Program-made: the position numbers and the translations under genes
Shown here: piece after piece, positions 25,955 to 35,218 of the stretch
Layout: every line of letters begins with the position of its first letter
Position numbering within the stretch: the first letter of the stretch is position 1
Notes under the pieces: model-generated
Seen by the model: only the letters and a program-made list of their open reading frames with translations
Database searches by the model: none
Told to the model about the DNA's origin: nothing
NCBI GenBank assembly: GCA_030147525.1
Contig: JASBVF010000001.1
Span: 186,001 to 250,000, forward strand
Length of the DNA stretch: 64,000 nucleotides
Direction of reading: 5' to 3'
From: Bacteroidota bacterium
Lineage (GTDB): Bacteria > Bacteroidota > Bacteroidia > Chitinophagales > Saprospiraceae

Positions 25955-28153
25955 GTGACCAACTTCTTGAAATATTGCCTGCTCTTCTTGATTATTTGTC
26001 TTAGCAGCACCGCATCAGCCCAAAAGAAAAACGCCGAATTTGAGTATCACATCCACCGGGCTACAACGCCTGTGAAAGTGGACGGAATACCGGACGACGC
26101 TGCCTGGCAGACGGCTCAGGTAGCCACCAATTTTTACCAGGTCCTGCCGATGGACACCGGCAAGGCCATCGTTCGCACCGAAGTGAGAATGCTCTACGAC
26201 GACGAAAACGTTTACCTGCTGGCTGTCAACTATGAAAAACTCGATGGCCCGTACATGGTCGAGTCCCTGCGCCGGGATTTTAATTTTGGTAAAAACGATA
26301 ACTTTCTCCTCTTCCTTGATCCCTTCGATGATCAGACGAACGGCTTCACTTTCGGCTCCAATGCCCAGGGTGCCCAGTGGGACGGCCTGCTTTTCGAGGG
26401 GGGTAAAGCCGACCTGAGTTGGGAAAACAGATGGACTTCAGCCGTACAGGCTGACGACGACAAATGGGTGTTTGAAATGGCAGTGCCTTTCAAAACCCTG
26501 CGCTATAAAAAAGGCATCGACCGCTGGGGCGTCAACTTCAGCCGCCTCGACCTGAAGACCACCGAAAAATCGGCATGGGCGCCCGTACCCCGCCAGTTCC
26601 CGACGGCGTCGCTGGCCTACACGGGTGTGCTCGTCTGGGACGAAGCGCCGCCCTCCGCCGGCGCCAACGTTTCGATCATCCCCTACGCACTCGGCGGCCT
26701 GAGCAAGGACTACGAAGCCGGTACGGATACCGATTTCAAAAAAGATATCGGTGTGGATGCCAAAGTGGCGCTTACCTCTTCCCTCAATCTCGACCTGACG
26801 GTGAACCCCGATTTTTCACAGGTGGAAGTGGATGTGCAGCAGACCAACCTCGATCGTTTCGAGCTGTTTTTTCCCGAACGGCGGCAGTTTTTTCTGGAAA
26901 ATGCAGACCTGTTCGGCAATTTCGGTTACGGTACGCTACGGCCGTTTTTTTCGAGAAGAATCGGCCTGAATGCACCGATCCGCTTCGGCGCACGCCTCAG
27001 CGGAAAGCTGAATAAAAACTGGCGTATCGGCGCCATGAACATGCAGACAGGCGAGGATGGCAACGGCACGCCTGCGCAGAACTTCAGCGTGCTTTCTCTG
27101 CAACGGCGGGTGTTTGCACGCTCCAACGTGTCGGCCATTTTTGTGAACAAAGAAACGTTTGACTACGATAAAGTCGAAGACACCGATGCCATCAAACGTT
27201 ACAACCGCAACCTTGGCTTCGAGTACAATCTTGCTTCGCAAAATAACAAGTGGACGGGCAAGCTGCTTTTTTTGAAATCTTTCAGCCCTGGTTCTACGGG
27301 CGACGACCGGATACTGGCGGGCAACCTCGCCTACAGCGCCAGGGGCGGGTATTTCAACCTGCAAGCTGAAAGCGTGGGCGAGAACTTCCGGGCCGAGACG
27401 GGCTTTGTGCCCCGCACCGGATACAACCGGATTGGTGGCACGGCAGGGTTGATTTTTTTCCCAAAATCCAGTTGGATTCTGAGCCATGGTCCGCAGTCGT
27501 TTTACCAGGTGATTTTTGATGAAAACATGCGGTACGTCGAAAGCGAACTGCCAATAATTTACAAGGTAAACTTCCTAAACCGCAGCGAATTCACCATCTG
27601 GACGGCTTACGATTTTCAGGAGTTGCTCCGGCCTTTCGACCCCACGAATTTTGCCGGCGACACGCTGGCAGCCGGCACCAAACACACCTGGAAATCTTTC
27701 GGTACGGAATTCGTTTCCAAACCGCAAAGTCGTTTTACATGGTCGGCCAACACCCGATACGGCGGCTACTACGCCGGTGGCACACGTCTTCGGCTGGGCG
27801 GAGAAGCCGGCTACCGTTTCCAGCCCTACGTAGCCATCAGCATGGCAGCGCAATACAACCATATCGAATTTCAGGAAAACAAAGACCTGCCTGCGGGTTT
27901 GAAAAACCGGGATTTCGACCTCTGGCTGGTCGGCCCACGCATTGACGTGACGGTGACGAACAAGCTTTTTTTCACCAATTTCATCCAGTACAACAACCAG
28001 GCGAAAAACGTGAACCTGAACCTCCGGCTGCAGTGGCGCTACAGCCCTGCGTCGGACTTGTTTATCGTTTACACGAACAATTACCTGTCGGATTTCACCG
28101 AAGTACGCAACCGGGCGCTGGTGTTGAAGTTTACGTACTGGTGGAATGTGTGA
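25955..28153 (+). CDS. DUF5916 protein with N-terminal CBM9-like domain, outer-membrane barrel
   Basis: A 732-residue protein starting with GTG. After the signal peptide (to about residue 22), residues 30-210 form a CBM9-like carbohydrate-binding domain, with the usual VKVDGIPDDAAWQTAQ start and DDENVYLLAVNY. The rest matches DUF5916: FGKNDNFLLFLDPFDD, LTVNPDFSQVEVDVQQTNLDRFELFFPERRQFFLEN, FFSRRIGL, then alternating amphipathic strands to a terminal Phe/aromatic pattern, LVLKFTYWWNV, typical of an outer membrane beta-barrel. Family members lie in glycan and peptide uptake regions; their function is not known. The frame is followed after 41 bases by csaA. Confidence 0.88.
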   Translation: MTNFLKYCLLFLIICLSSTASAQKKNAEFEYHIHRATTPVKVDGIPDDAAWQTAQVATNFYQVLPMDTGKAIVRTEVRMLYDDENVYLLAVNYEKLDGPYMVESLRRDFNFGKNDNFLLFLDPFDDQTNGFTFGSNAQGAQWDGLLFEGGKADLSWENRWTSAVQADDDKWVFEMAVPFKTLRYKKGIDRWGVNFSRLDLKTTEKSAWAPVPRQFPTASLAYTGVLVWDEAPPSAGANVSIIPYALGGLSKDYEAGTDTDFKKDIGVDAKVALTSSLNLDLTVNPDFSQVEVDVQQTNLDRFELFFPERRQFFLENADLFGNFGYGTLRPFFSRRIGLNAPIRFGARLSGKLNKNWRIGAMNMQTGEDGNGTPAQNFSVLSLQRRVFARSNVSAIFVNKETFDYDKVEDTDAIKRYNRNLGFEYNLASQNNKWTGKLLFLKSFSPGSTGDDRILAGNLAYSARGGYFNLQAESVGENFRAETGFVPRTGYNRIGGTAGLIFFPKSSWILSHGPQSFYQVIFDENMRYVESELPIIYKVNFLNRSEFTIWTAYDFQELLRPFDPTNFAGDTLAAGTKHTWKSFGTEFVSKPQSRFTWSANTRYGGYYAGGTRLRLGGEAGYRFQPYVAISMAAQYNHIEFQENKDLPAGLKNRDFDLWLVGPRIDVTVTNKLFFTNFIQYNNQAKNVNLNLRLQWRYSPASDLFIVYTNNYLSDFTEVRNRALVLKFTYWWNV

Positions 28154-28160
28154 TAGGGCA

Positions 28161-28194
28161 GGTTGAAAGGTGTAAGGGTTTAAAAGTTTATAAA
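28161..28194 (+). repeat. Simple-word block immediately before csaA
   Basis: A purine-rich run with AAGGTGTAAGGGTTTAAAAG-like repeated words (AAGG, GGGTTT, AAAGTTT) fills the interval from the DUF5916 stop to the csaA start codon. No ribosome binding site is present. Confidence 0.35.
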
Positions 28195-28527
28195 ATGCTA
28201 ACCTGGGAAGAATTTGAAAAAGTAGAAATGCGGGTGGGCACCATCCTCGAAGTGCATGATTTTCCAAAAGCAAAAAATCCCGCCTGGCAACTGACCATCG
28301 ATTTCGGCGAACTGGGCATCAAAAAAAGCTCAGCGCAGATCACCCAACTTTACCCTGCCAAAGAAGAACTGGTGGGCAAACAGGTGATCGCCGTGGTGAA
28401 TTTCCCGCCGAAGCAAATCGCCAATTTTATCTCCGAATGCCTCGTGCTGGGCGTCGTCGGCGAGGGCAAGGAAGTGACCCTGCTGCAACCGGAGCGCCCG
28501 GTGGAAAATGGGCTTCGTATTGCCTGA
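28195..28527 (+). CDS. csaA: tRNA-binding domain protein CsaA
   Basis: A 110-residue protein made of a single OB-fold tRNA-binding domain, the CsaA family, linked to chaperone-like function and protein export. Signatures: FEKVEMRVGTILEVHDFPKA, LTIDFGELGIKKSSAQI, and GKQVIAVVNFPPKQIANFISECLVLG. The in-frame ORF extends upstream to 28033, but the family starts at MLTWEEFEKVE, so I put the start at 28195. It follows the DUF5916 gene after 41 bases on the same strand and may be co-transcribed. Confidence 0.92.
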   Translation: MLTWEEFEKVEMRVGTILEVHDFPKAKNPAWQLTIDFGELGIKKSSAQITQLYPAKEELVGKQVIAVVNFPPKQIANFISECLVLGVVGEGKEVTLLQPERPVENGLRIA

Positions 28528-28692
28528 TTTTCATCATCGGCCATTGTGTTCAACAGGGGTCAGGTCTGCCATCTATGTTACCACTCCAAATAGGTTATAT
28601 TTCCTGCGGGGATAGCCACATTTTTTCATTGTCTGTGGCAAAATTGAATAGTAAGCGAAGATTTTGGCATGCGCCGCATCGGGTTTTGATAT

Positions 28693-28707
28693 ATGTCACC
28701 TTGTGTC
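28693..28707 (+). promoter_or_regulatory. Operator candidate upstream of the hybrid regulator
   Basis: ATGTCACCTTGTGTC lies 63 bases upstream of the hybrid regulator start and recurs exactly at 31637-31651. It contains TGTCAC followed after 4 bases by TGTCTT, a direct repeat with a 10-base period, the arrangement AraC-type proteins bind. Confidence 0.5.
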
Positions 28708-28769
28708 TTTGAGGAATATCATTTTAAAGAAAGGGTAGTATCCTGAATATTGAGGTATAATCCTCCTCA

Positions 28770-31628
28770 ATGACGAAAGAAAATATTGGTAAAATATTCC
28801 TCCAAGTTCTCCTGCAGGTGACTATTGTATTTATTCTTGTTTTTGTCACCTTGCCTTCGGCCAGAAGTCAGACCCCGGTTTTTGTAATTGATACGCTACA
28901 GCCGGAATACAACCTGAATGATTTTCTGAGCGTTTGGGAAGACAGTTCCGGAAAGGCAGTTTTTAAAACCGTTAATTCGCCGGCTACCAGCGAATTTTTT
29001 CAACCTTACAGTAAGGTACAGCCACTTCACAACCTGAGAGGAGTTTTCTGGGGTAAAATTACCATCGCCAATCATTTCAAACAACCGGGCCTTTTGAACA
29101 ACTGGTTCCTCTTTACGGGAAACGGAAGTTACATTGATGTCTTTGTGACAGATTGGGGCGGCCGCCTTCTGGAGCACCTGAAAACCGGTGAACTCGTGCC
29201 AGCCCATGAAAAAAAACTGGCCACCGGCAACCGGGTCGAACGGGTGCCGTTTTCGCTGTCAGCTGGCGATACGGCGATAGTTTTCATTCGGCTGCAAGTG
29301 GTAGACTACCATCCGCCCCACTTCAATTTACGGCTTGTTCAAAACGACTATCCGGATACGCACGAGGCTTTTGCAAGAACGCGGGCTGATTGGTTCTTCC
29401 TTGGATTTCTGGGCGCAATCATGATTTTCAGTTTATTACTTTTCATAACCACCCGTGACCGGGCATTTCTTTTCCATGCTTTATTTCTCTTTTCGGCTAT
29501 CGTTTTTATGCTCGATATTTTTGGCTTGATACCTGATTTGCCCGTGCTGCGGGATCATCCGAAATGGGCGAACTACCTCAATTATCTGGCCTTGACCTGT
29601 TGGGACATTTTTCTGCTTCAGTTTTTCAGAAGCTACATGCACCTGGAAGTGTCACTACCCCGATGGGATAAGATTTTGAAATGGTTGATCCGTTTACGGA
29701 TTGGCTTTTTCCTCCTGATCTTCACATTTTTTGTCATTACTTTCAATGAAGTACTGAATGACCATATTACCATTTTGTACGTCGCATTGCACTACCTGGT
29801 AGTCATCGCTTTTTTAGTTGCGCTAGCACGGCTACAGAAGGCAAGGGCTAATTTCCTGATCGCTGCAACGCTGTGTTTTATGGTTGGTTTAGGCGTTAAT
29901 GCCTACTGGATTGCGAACGAAATTCCGGTGGACCGCCTGTTTTCCGAGGGGGCGATGATAGGTGAAGTTTTACTTTTCTCCATCGGTTTGGCTTACCGCA
30001 TGAAGCAATTGAGAGAAGAGGAAAAAGAAGCCCATCGACTGAAAGACCTGGACGAACTGAAAAATCAACTGTTCGCTAACATCACACACGAATTTCGCAC
30101 ACCACTCACGCTCATCAACGGTATGGTGGAAATGCTGCAGCAAAAAACCACCGGGATGACCCTACGGCAGTTGCAATGCATCCGGCAGAACAGCGACCAA
30201 CTGCTACAGCTGGTCAACAGGCTGCTCGATCTGGCTAAAATCGAATCGGGACATCTTCAAATCAACCCTGCGAGAGACGACTTCGTGGCCTATCTTCGCC
30301 AGCTCGTAGAGTTTTACCAGCCGCTGGCAGGCAGAAAGGAAATTACCCTTCGTTTTCTCACTTCGCTGCCGTCTATGAACATGGATTTTGACGCTGAAAT
30401 CATGCGGCAAATTTTCACCAACCTGCTTTCTAACGCACTTAAATTTACTCCCGTGAAAGGTAGCGTTACAATTTCCGTCAAAAAAAACAGTGCAAGCACA
30501 AAGGAAGAGATCACCGTTGAAGTAAGCGATACCGGAGTGGGTATACCAGCAGCCGAATTAGCCCAAATTTTTGATCGTTTTTACCAGTCTGAAAATTCAG
30601 CATCGCATCATGGGTTGGGAACGGGGATCGGGCTGGCGCTAACTCAGGAACTTGTACTGCTGACGGGGGGAAACATCGAAGTTAGGAGCAAGCAGGGAGA
30701 AGGCACTACGTTTATCGTGACTTTGCCAGTGACCCAATTGGCTCAAAACAATGGAGGTCAGCCGGCCCATGCCCGCCAACCGGAACTTTGGCGACCTGAA
30801 ATACCCGAATTTTTCCCAACTCCGACCCAGGCTGAAAAACCGACCGCATATAAAAACCTGGTCCTCGTCATTGAAGACAATCCACACATTGTGGAGTACC
30901 TGCGTTCTTTGTTGGAATATCACTTCGAAGTAGAGTCTGCCTTCAATGGTAAGGACGGTATCGACCTTGCCCTCGAGACTATTCCTGACCTCATTATCTG
31001 CGATGTCATCATGCCGGAAATGTCCGGTTTTGAAGTTTTGAAAATCCTCAAAAAAGATGACCGGACCAGCCACATTCCAATCGTACTGTTGACAGCGCTT
31101 GCCTCGGTGAAAGACCGCATCGAAGGCCTGGAACGAGGGGCTGATGCCTACCTGGGTAAGCCCTTTGAGGGGAGGGAACTGCTCGCCATTCTCAACAATC
31201 TGCTGGAGCATCGTCAGCAGTTGCAGGCTTTTTTTAAAAATAAAACGGGTGTCCAGTCAGGTACGCAAAAAGAAATTGCTCCTCCTGAGGATAAGTTTTT
31301 AATCACCCTGAAAAACATACTTGAAGCCCACCTCTCCGATGAGGATTTCGGAATTCTTCAACTGCGAAGGGCTATGGCCGTTAGCCGAACCCAATTGCAT
31401 CGAAAACTGAAGGCGCTCACAGGTATGAGCGCTACGGAATTTATTAACTATACCCGATTGCAAAAAGCAACGGATTTGTTAAGTAACCCTGACTTGCATA
31501 TTGGTGAAATCGCCTACGAAACCGGCTTTAAAGATCCGAACTATTTCACCCGGCTCTTTGTGAAACTATTTGGAAAAACACCTACCGATTATCGTCGTGA
31601 ACTGATGGATGACGCTCCCGCCGCTTAG
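28770..31628 (+). CDS. Hybrid two-component regulator: 7TMR-DISM sensor, kinase, receiver, AraC HTH
   Basis: A 952-residue one-protein signalling system. Residues about 35-190 are a DISM extracellular beta domain; 200-400 carry seven membrane segments (7TMR-DISM_7TM). The kinase follows: H-box ANITHEFRTPLTL near residue 438, N-box NLLSNALKFTP near 550, and G-boxes DTGVGIP and GTGIGLALTQEL. A receiver domain with phosphoacceptor in LIICDVIMPEMSG lies near 745. The C-terminal AraC-type helix-turn-helix starts about residue 860 and ends GFKDPNYFTRLFVKLFGKTP. Such proteins in Bacteroidota usually control adjacent carbohydrate-use genes. Copies of one operator-like word lie both before and after it; the next gene downstream is a small hypothetical. 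Confidence 0.93.
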   Translation: MTKENIGKIFLQVLLQVTIVFILVFVTLPSARSQTPVFVIDTLQPEYNLNDFLSVWEDSSGKAVFKTVNSPATSEFFQPYSKVQPLHNLRGVFWGKITIANHFKQPGLLNNWFLFTGNGSYIDVFVTDWGGRLLEHLKTGELVPAHEKKLATGNRVERVPFSLSAGDTAIVFIRLQVVDYHPPHFNLRLVQNDYPDTHEAFARTRADWFFLGFLGAIMIFSLLLFITTRDRAFLFHALFLFSAIVFMLDIFGLIPDLPVLRDHPKWANYLNYLALTCWDIFLLQFFRSYMHLEVSLPRWDKILKWLIRLRIGFFLLIFTFFVITFNEVLNDHITILYVALHYLVVIAFLVALARLQKARANFLIAATLCFMVGLGVNAYWIANEIPVDRLFSEGAMIGEVLLFSIGLAYRMKQLREEEKEAHRLKDLDELKNQLFANITHEFRTPLTLINGMVEMLQQKTTGMTLRQLQCIRQNSDQLLQLVNRLLDLAKIESGHLQINPARDDFVAYLRQLVEFYQPLAGRKEITLRFLTSLPSMNMDFDAEIMRQIFTNLLSNALKFTPVKGSVTISVKKNSASTKEEITVEVSDTGVGIPAAELAQIFDRFYQSENSASHHGLGTGIGLALTQELVLLTGGNIEVRSKQGEGTTFIVTLPVTQLAQNNGGQPAHARQPELWRPEIPEFFPTPTQAEKPTAYKNLVLVIEDNPHIVEYLRSLLEYHFEVESAFNGKDGIDLALETIPDLIICDVIMPEMSGFEVLKILKKDDRTSHIPIVLLTALASVKDRIEGLERGADAYLGKPFEGRELLAILNNLLEHRQQLQAFFKNKTGVQSGTQKEIAPPEDKFLITLKNILEAHLSDEDFGILQLRRAMAVSRTQLHRKLKALTGMSATEFINYTRLQKATDLLSNPDLHIGEIAYETGFKDPNYFTRLFVKLFGKTPTDYRRELMDDAPAA

Positions 31629-31636
31629 TGTTTAAA

Positions 31637-31656
31637 ATGTCACCTTGTGTCACTAA
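31637..31656 (+). promoter_or_regulatory. Second operator candidate, direct repeat TGTCAC
   Basis: ATGTCACCTTGTGTC is identical to the site at 28693-28707 and here continues to a second complete TGTCAC: TGTCAC-CTTG-TGTCAC. It lies 9 bases after the hybrid regulator stop and about 215 bases upstream of the hypothetical gene at 31869. Confidence 0.55.
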
Positions 31657-31744
31657 AAGTATTGGTAATGAATGGGTTAGAAATCATTTTTTAGAAAGGA
31701 AACAATGGTGCTAAAGAAAATTTGACCACTTAAGACGATCATGC

Positions 31745-31758
31745 TGTACACGTGTACA
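31745..31758. promoter_or_regulatory. Perfect 14-bp palindrome, operator candidate
   Basis: TGTACACGTGTACA is a perfect palindrome 32 bases upstream of a TAAATTTG -7 box and 110 bases before the hypothetical gene at 31869. Position and symmetry suit a dimeric repressor or activator site. Confidence 0.45.
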
Positions 31759-31789
31759 TATGTCCTAACCTCTCGGGAAGAGTTGGTGG

Positions 31790-31797
31790 TAAATTTG
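31790..31797 (+). promoter_or_regulatory. -7 element of the hypothetical gene at 31869
   Basis: TAAATTTG matches TAnnTTTG; the gene begins 71 bases further on. No -33 match at the right distance, which suits an activator-dependent promoter. Confidence 0.45.
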
Positions 31798-31868
31798 AAT
31801 CACCGCAAGAGAAAAACCCCGGAAAACCAGAGCCCCGAAAAACCTTTTTAAACTAAAATCCAATTACC

Positions 31869-32405
31869 ATGAAAAAGACACTTTTTATCGTTGGGGCTTT
31901 TTCTCTATTTATTCATGTTGTCCTATCGGGACAAGAAATCAATCGATCTGCCCCTAAGGCATGGATTGATCTGACAAGTAACCGGACAATTTCAGCGGTT
32001 TACCTCTATCAAGTAAGGGACTCATCTATTGCTATCTCGAATGTTCTGACCACGCAGGAACCGATAGATTTTAATGTAAATCATGTTGAGTCAATAAGTA
32101 TTAAAAATGGTGAAAATGTGTTGCCAGGACTAGCAATCGGGATGCGGGTCGGTGCTGTTATTGGTGGGATTGTAGGTTTGGCCAGTTTACCAAAATGTGA
32201 TAAGGACGATGGATGGTGTGAGTTGGGGAATGCGCTCGTTGGTCAATATGTGATAGCTTATTATTCCGCAGGATTTGGGCTTGGAGGCGGACTCGTCGGA
32301 GGCGTTCTTGGAGCAAACGCAGCTTTAAGAATTCCCATCAATGGTAGCTACGAAAAATACCATAAACAAAAAGAAAAATTGAGGCAGTATTCTGTTTTAA
32401 AATAA
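31869..32405 (+). CDS. Hypothetical exported protein with glycine-rich membrane segment
   Basis: A 178-residue protein with a signal peptide (to about residue 22). The mature part begins with a beta-rich stretch (WIDLTSNRTISAVYLYQVRDSS) followed by two glycine-rich hydrophobic runs, IGMRVGAVIGGIVGLASLP and SAGFGLGGGLVGGVLGAN, which look like glycine-zipper segments. A Cys pair around residue 116 and 123 sits between them. I recognise no family; such glycine-zipper proteins can oligomerise in the envelope. It lies downstream of the hybrid regulator, with two operator-like sites and a -7 box between, so it may be a target. Confidence 0.6.
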   Translation: MKKTLFIVGAFSLFIHVVLSGQEINRSAPKAWIDLTSNRTISAVYLYQVRDSSIAISNVLTTQEPIDFNVNHVESISIKNGENVLPGLAIGMRVGAVIGGIVGLASLPKCDKDDGWCELGNALVGQYVIAYYSAGFGLGGGLVGGVLGANAALRIPINGSYEKYHKQKEKLRQYSVLK

Positions 32406-32448
32406 CTACCCCCACGGAAGCTGTGAGCTTTAACCCTTATCTTTTAGC

Positions 32449-32485
32449 ACAAAAAACACTATGGCAGCTCTGCGCTGCCATAGTG
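32449..32485 (-). terminator. Rho-independent terminator of the zinc metalloprotease gene
   Basis: CACTATGGCAGC (32457-32468) pairs perfectly with GCTGCCATAGTG (32474-32485), a 12-bp stem with a 5-base loop. On the minus strand it is followed by TTTTTTG, so it serves the protease gene that ends at 32630. Confidence 0.85.
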
Positions 32486-32629
32486 GTGGGTTAATATTGA
32501 AATAAGAAAGGTATTGTAAAAATGCCTAACTGCCATCATGCCAAAATCTTGAATCCCGTATACTTAAGTTCTTCGGTTCACAAGGTCGAATAATGATGGC
32601 CAATTTTCTTATTTGAAAAAGGCGACTTT

Positions 32630-35110
32630 TTAAAACCCATCGCACCCGATCGGCGACCCGTCCGGCAAATCTGGCGTTTTCACCGGCTGAAAATCCTTCG
32701 GACGCTGGCGGAACTGACTGATTTCGTTGAGCATGTACACGAGGTGCGCCCTGCGTTCGTCTATTTTTTCACCCTCCAACTCCCGCACAAAATCATTGGC
32801 TATCTGGTCGAGTTCGTAGAGTGCCAAGGCTGTCACCTGTTGGTTCCCGGTCTTGTCGGCGGCGAGGGCTATGAGGTGTTTCACCGCAAGTTTTTCCACC
32901 ATCCACGCAATTTCTTCCCGATAAACCGTTTCACGAGGGTTAAAAAATGCCCGTGACAGCAGCTGCCCGATGACGTAATTCACGGACATAATTCGCTGTG
33001 GGTCTGCCGCTTTTTGCTCGATCAGACGAGCCAGCCGTTCCTGGTTGAGCAGGAAACTGATCGTGTTGTCCGCCGAACTTTCCGCCGCTGCGAAGGGATC
33101 GAAAACGAGGCCCATGTCGCTGTTGAACGTCTCCCGGTCACGTCCGTAACCGATGGGCTGAGGAGGAATAACGGCCCGCACGTTGGCAGGAATTTCAAGA
33201 AAACGGGTGTCGAGCGTTTCGAGCAGAGCAAGCAGGGCTTCCTGCTGGGTTTTGTCGTCTACCGGCGTCACCTTCCAGGCGTCGTTGGCTTTTGTTTCAA
33301 AACCCTTCACCGTGTAAGTGTAATTCACGCCGCCAATCAATTTTGAAACGGCCTCCACCTGGTAGCGTTGGGCGAGGTAGAGCGGCACGAGGATGCGTTC
33401 GAGTTCGGCGAGGGGCGTGCCGCTGGGGATGTTGTTTAACCCAAAATTTCTGATTGCTGCTTCCCGCACCTTTGCAAGCCTCCTGAGTTCGTCCACAGGC
33501 GAGGAGCCATTGTCCCAAAGGTGAGCCAGGGGCGCTGCGCCACTGGCTGGCCGGGCGTCCTGGTCGGAGAGGTAACGCAGACCGAGGCGGTGGTTTTCCT
33601 TTAAAATTTCATCCAAAGCCTGCGCCACGTTGGTTCCCTTCGGAAAATCCTGGTAGCCGTAGAGGATCGTGCGCTTGTCCCACGCTCCGATGCCGGTAGC
33701 GTAGGCTTTTGAAAAATCAATGTTCCCGTTTGCATCCAGGGCGATGTAGGGGTGCGGGTAATCCATCACGGAAGCCCGATCGTTGGTGCTGGCGGCGAAG
33801 TTGTGCGCCAGTCCAAGCGTGTGGCCGACTTCGTGGGCGGAAAGTTGCCGCAGGCGGGCCAGCGCCATTTCGAGCAGGCGGGGGTCGGGCGTGTCGCCGT
33901 TTTCGTAAGCGGCCAGCAGGCCCTGGGCGATCAGGTAATCCTGCCGCACCCGCAGGGAGCCGAGGGTGACTTTGCCCTTGATGATTTCGCCGGTACGTGG
34001 GTCGATGACCGAACTGCCATAACTCCAGCCCCTCGTCGAGCGGTGTACCCACTGGATGAGGTTGTAGCGCACGTCCATCGGGTCGGCGTCGGAGGGGAGC
34101 ATTTTCACCTGGAAAGCATTGCGATAGCCGGCGGCTTCGAAGGCCTGATTCCACCAGCGGGCGCCTTCGAGCAGCGCTGAACGGATGGGTTCAGGCGTGC
34201 CGGGATCGAGGTAGTAAACGATGGGTTCGACGGGGTCGCTGATAGCAGCAGACGGGTTTTGTTTTTTCAGCCGGTGCCGGGTGATGAATCGTTTCACGAT
34301 CGGCTGATCGATGGGTGTAGAGTAGTCGTAGTAGCTCGTTTCAAAATAACCGCTGCGAGGGTCGAAAATCCTCGGCTCGTAGTCGCCGTCGGGCAATTCG
34401 ACGAAGGAGTGGTGCTGCCGCACGGTGACCACGTCCGGCGTTGGCGTCACGGAGCGGATCCACTCGCCTTCGGGCGTGCCGGTGAAGGTGAGCGTGGCTT
34501 CGAATTCTGTGTTTTTCGGAAAATTTTTCGTGCGGGGCAAGTAGATAGCCGAGCGGCTTTCCTCGAGTTTGTAAGTGCCTTGCTTGCGCTGTTTCAGCCG
34601 GGCGATGACGTTGTGGGCGTCTTGCAGCAGGAATTTCGTGGCGTCAACGAGCACCTTGCCGCCTTCCTCTTTTTCGACGGTGAAACCCCACAACACAGAT
34701 TGGGCAAATGCCTCCTCGACGGCCAGGCGTTCGTCGGCGTTGGTACTGGTGGCCCGGTAGCCATAGTTGAGGTGGGTGAGCAGCACTTTATTTCCACTTC
34801 GTGAAAACTTCACCACCCGCTCCTGTCCGAGTTGTCCCCGGTCGAGGCCGATGTCGTTGGAGCCGATGCCTGCCGGAAGGGAGTTGACGTAGAGAAATTC
34901 GACGCCGAAAGTGTCGATTTCAAGCCAGATTTTACCCTCTTTTTCATCCCAGTAGAAAGTGAAATAGCCGGGGAATTTTTGCATTTTTTTCACCTTGTCG
35001 GCGAGGGTTGTGTCGGTAGGCTTGGGTGTTCCGGGAGCCGTCACTTTTTGGGTTGGCTTACAGGCCAGGAATAAGAAAATTGGAAGGATGAGTGAGAGGA
35101 TGTATCGCAT
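32630..35110 (-). CDS. Zinc-dependent metalloprotease lipoprotein, DUF5117/DUF4953 type
   Basis: An 826-residue lipoprotein; ILPIFLFLAC is the lipobox. Residues 50-300 fit the DUF5118/DUF5117 region, and the peptidase part contains SAHEVGHTLGLAHNF around residue 425, the HExxHxxGxxH motif of metzincins, where three His bind zinc and Glu acts as base. The C-terminal third (about 560-826) is helical and typical of the family. Proteins of this kind are envelope peptidases of Bacteroidota with unknown substrates. It has its own terminator. It is followed upstream by a small secreted protein gene on the same strand but with a terminator between, so they are separate units. Confidence 0.9.
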   Translation of the reverse strand: MRYILSLILPIFLFLACKPTQKVTAPGTPKPTDTTLADKVKKMQKFPGYFTFYWDEKEGKIWLEIDTFGVEFLYVNSLPAGIGSNDIGLDRGQLGQERVVKFSRSGNKVLLTHLNYGYRATSTNADERLAVEEAFAQSVLWGFTVEKEEGGKVLVDATKFLLQDAHNVIARLKQRKQGTYKLEESRSAIYLPRTKNFPKNTEFEATLTFTGTPEGEWIRSVTPTPDVVTVRQHHSFVELPDGDYEPRIFDPRSGYFETSYYDYSTPIDQPIVKRFITRHRLKKQNPSAAISDPVEPIVYYLDPGTPEPIRSALLEGARWWNQAFEAAGYRNAFQVKMLPSDADPMDVRYNLIQWVHRSTRGWSYGSSVIDPRTGEIIKGKVTLGSLRVRQDYLIAQGLLAAYENGDTPDPRLLEMALARLRQLSAHEVGHTLGLAHNFAASTNDRASVMDYPHPYIALDANGNIDFSKAYATGIGAWDKRTILYGYQDFPKGTNVAQALDEILKENHRLGLRYLSDQDARPASGAAPLAHLWDNGSSPVDELRRLAKVREAAIRNFGLNNIPSGTPLAELERILVPLYLAQRYQVEAVSKLIGGVNYTYTVKGFETKANDAWKVTPVDDKTQQEALLALLETLDTRFLEIPANVRAVIPPQPIGYGRDRETFNSDMGLVFDPFAAAESSADNTISFLLNQERLARLIEQKAADPQRIMSVNYVIGQLLSRAFFNPRETVYREEIAWMVEKLAVKHLIALAADKTGNQQVTALALYELDQIANDFVRELEGEKIDERRAHLVYMLNEISQFRQRPKDFQPVKTPDLPDGSPIGCDGF

Positions 35111-35166
35111 GATGTTTTGATTTTGAGGAGGCTAAAATAGGTAGAAGGGCGGGATTTTAAATAAAA

Positions 35167-35200
35167 CAGGTTGATTTTGGGACGACCCAAAATCAACCTG
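35167..35200 (-). terminator. Rho-independent terminator of the small secreted protein gene
   Basis: CAGGTTGATTTTGGG (35167-35181) and CCCAAAATCAACCTG (35186-35200) form a perfect 15-bp stem with a 4-base loop. On the minus strand TTTTATTT follows, so it terminates the gene at 35219-35659. Confidence 0.85.
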
Positions 35201-35218
35201 AAACTCAGTCGGGCCAAT

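Noticed and set aside
28844-28853. Third copy of TGTCACCTTG inside the hybrid regulator gene
   Set aside because: Only ten bases match and it lies in the signal-peptide coding part, so chance is likely.
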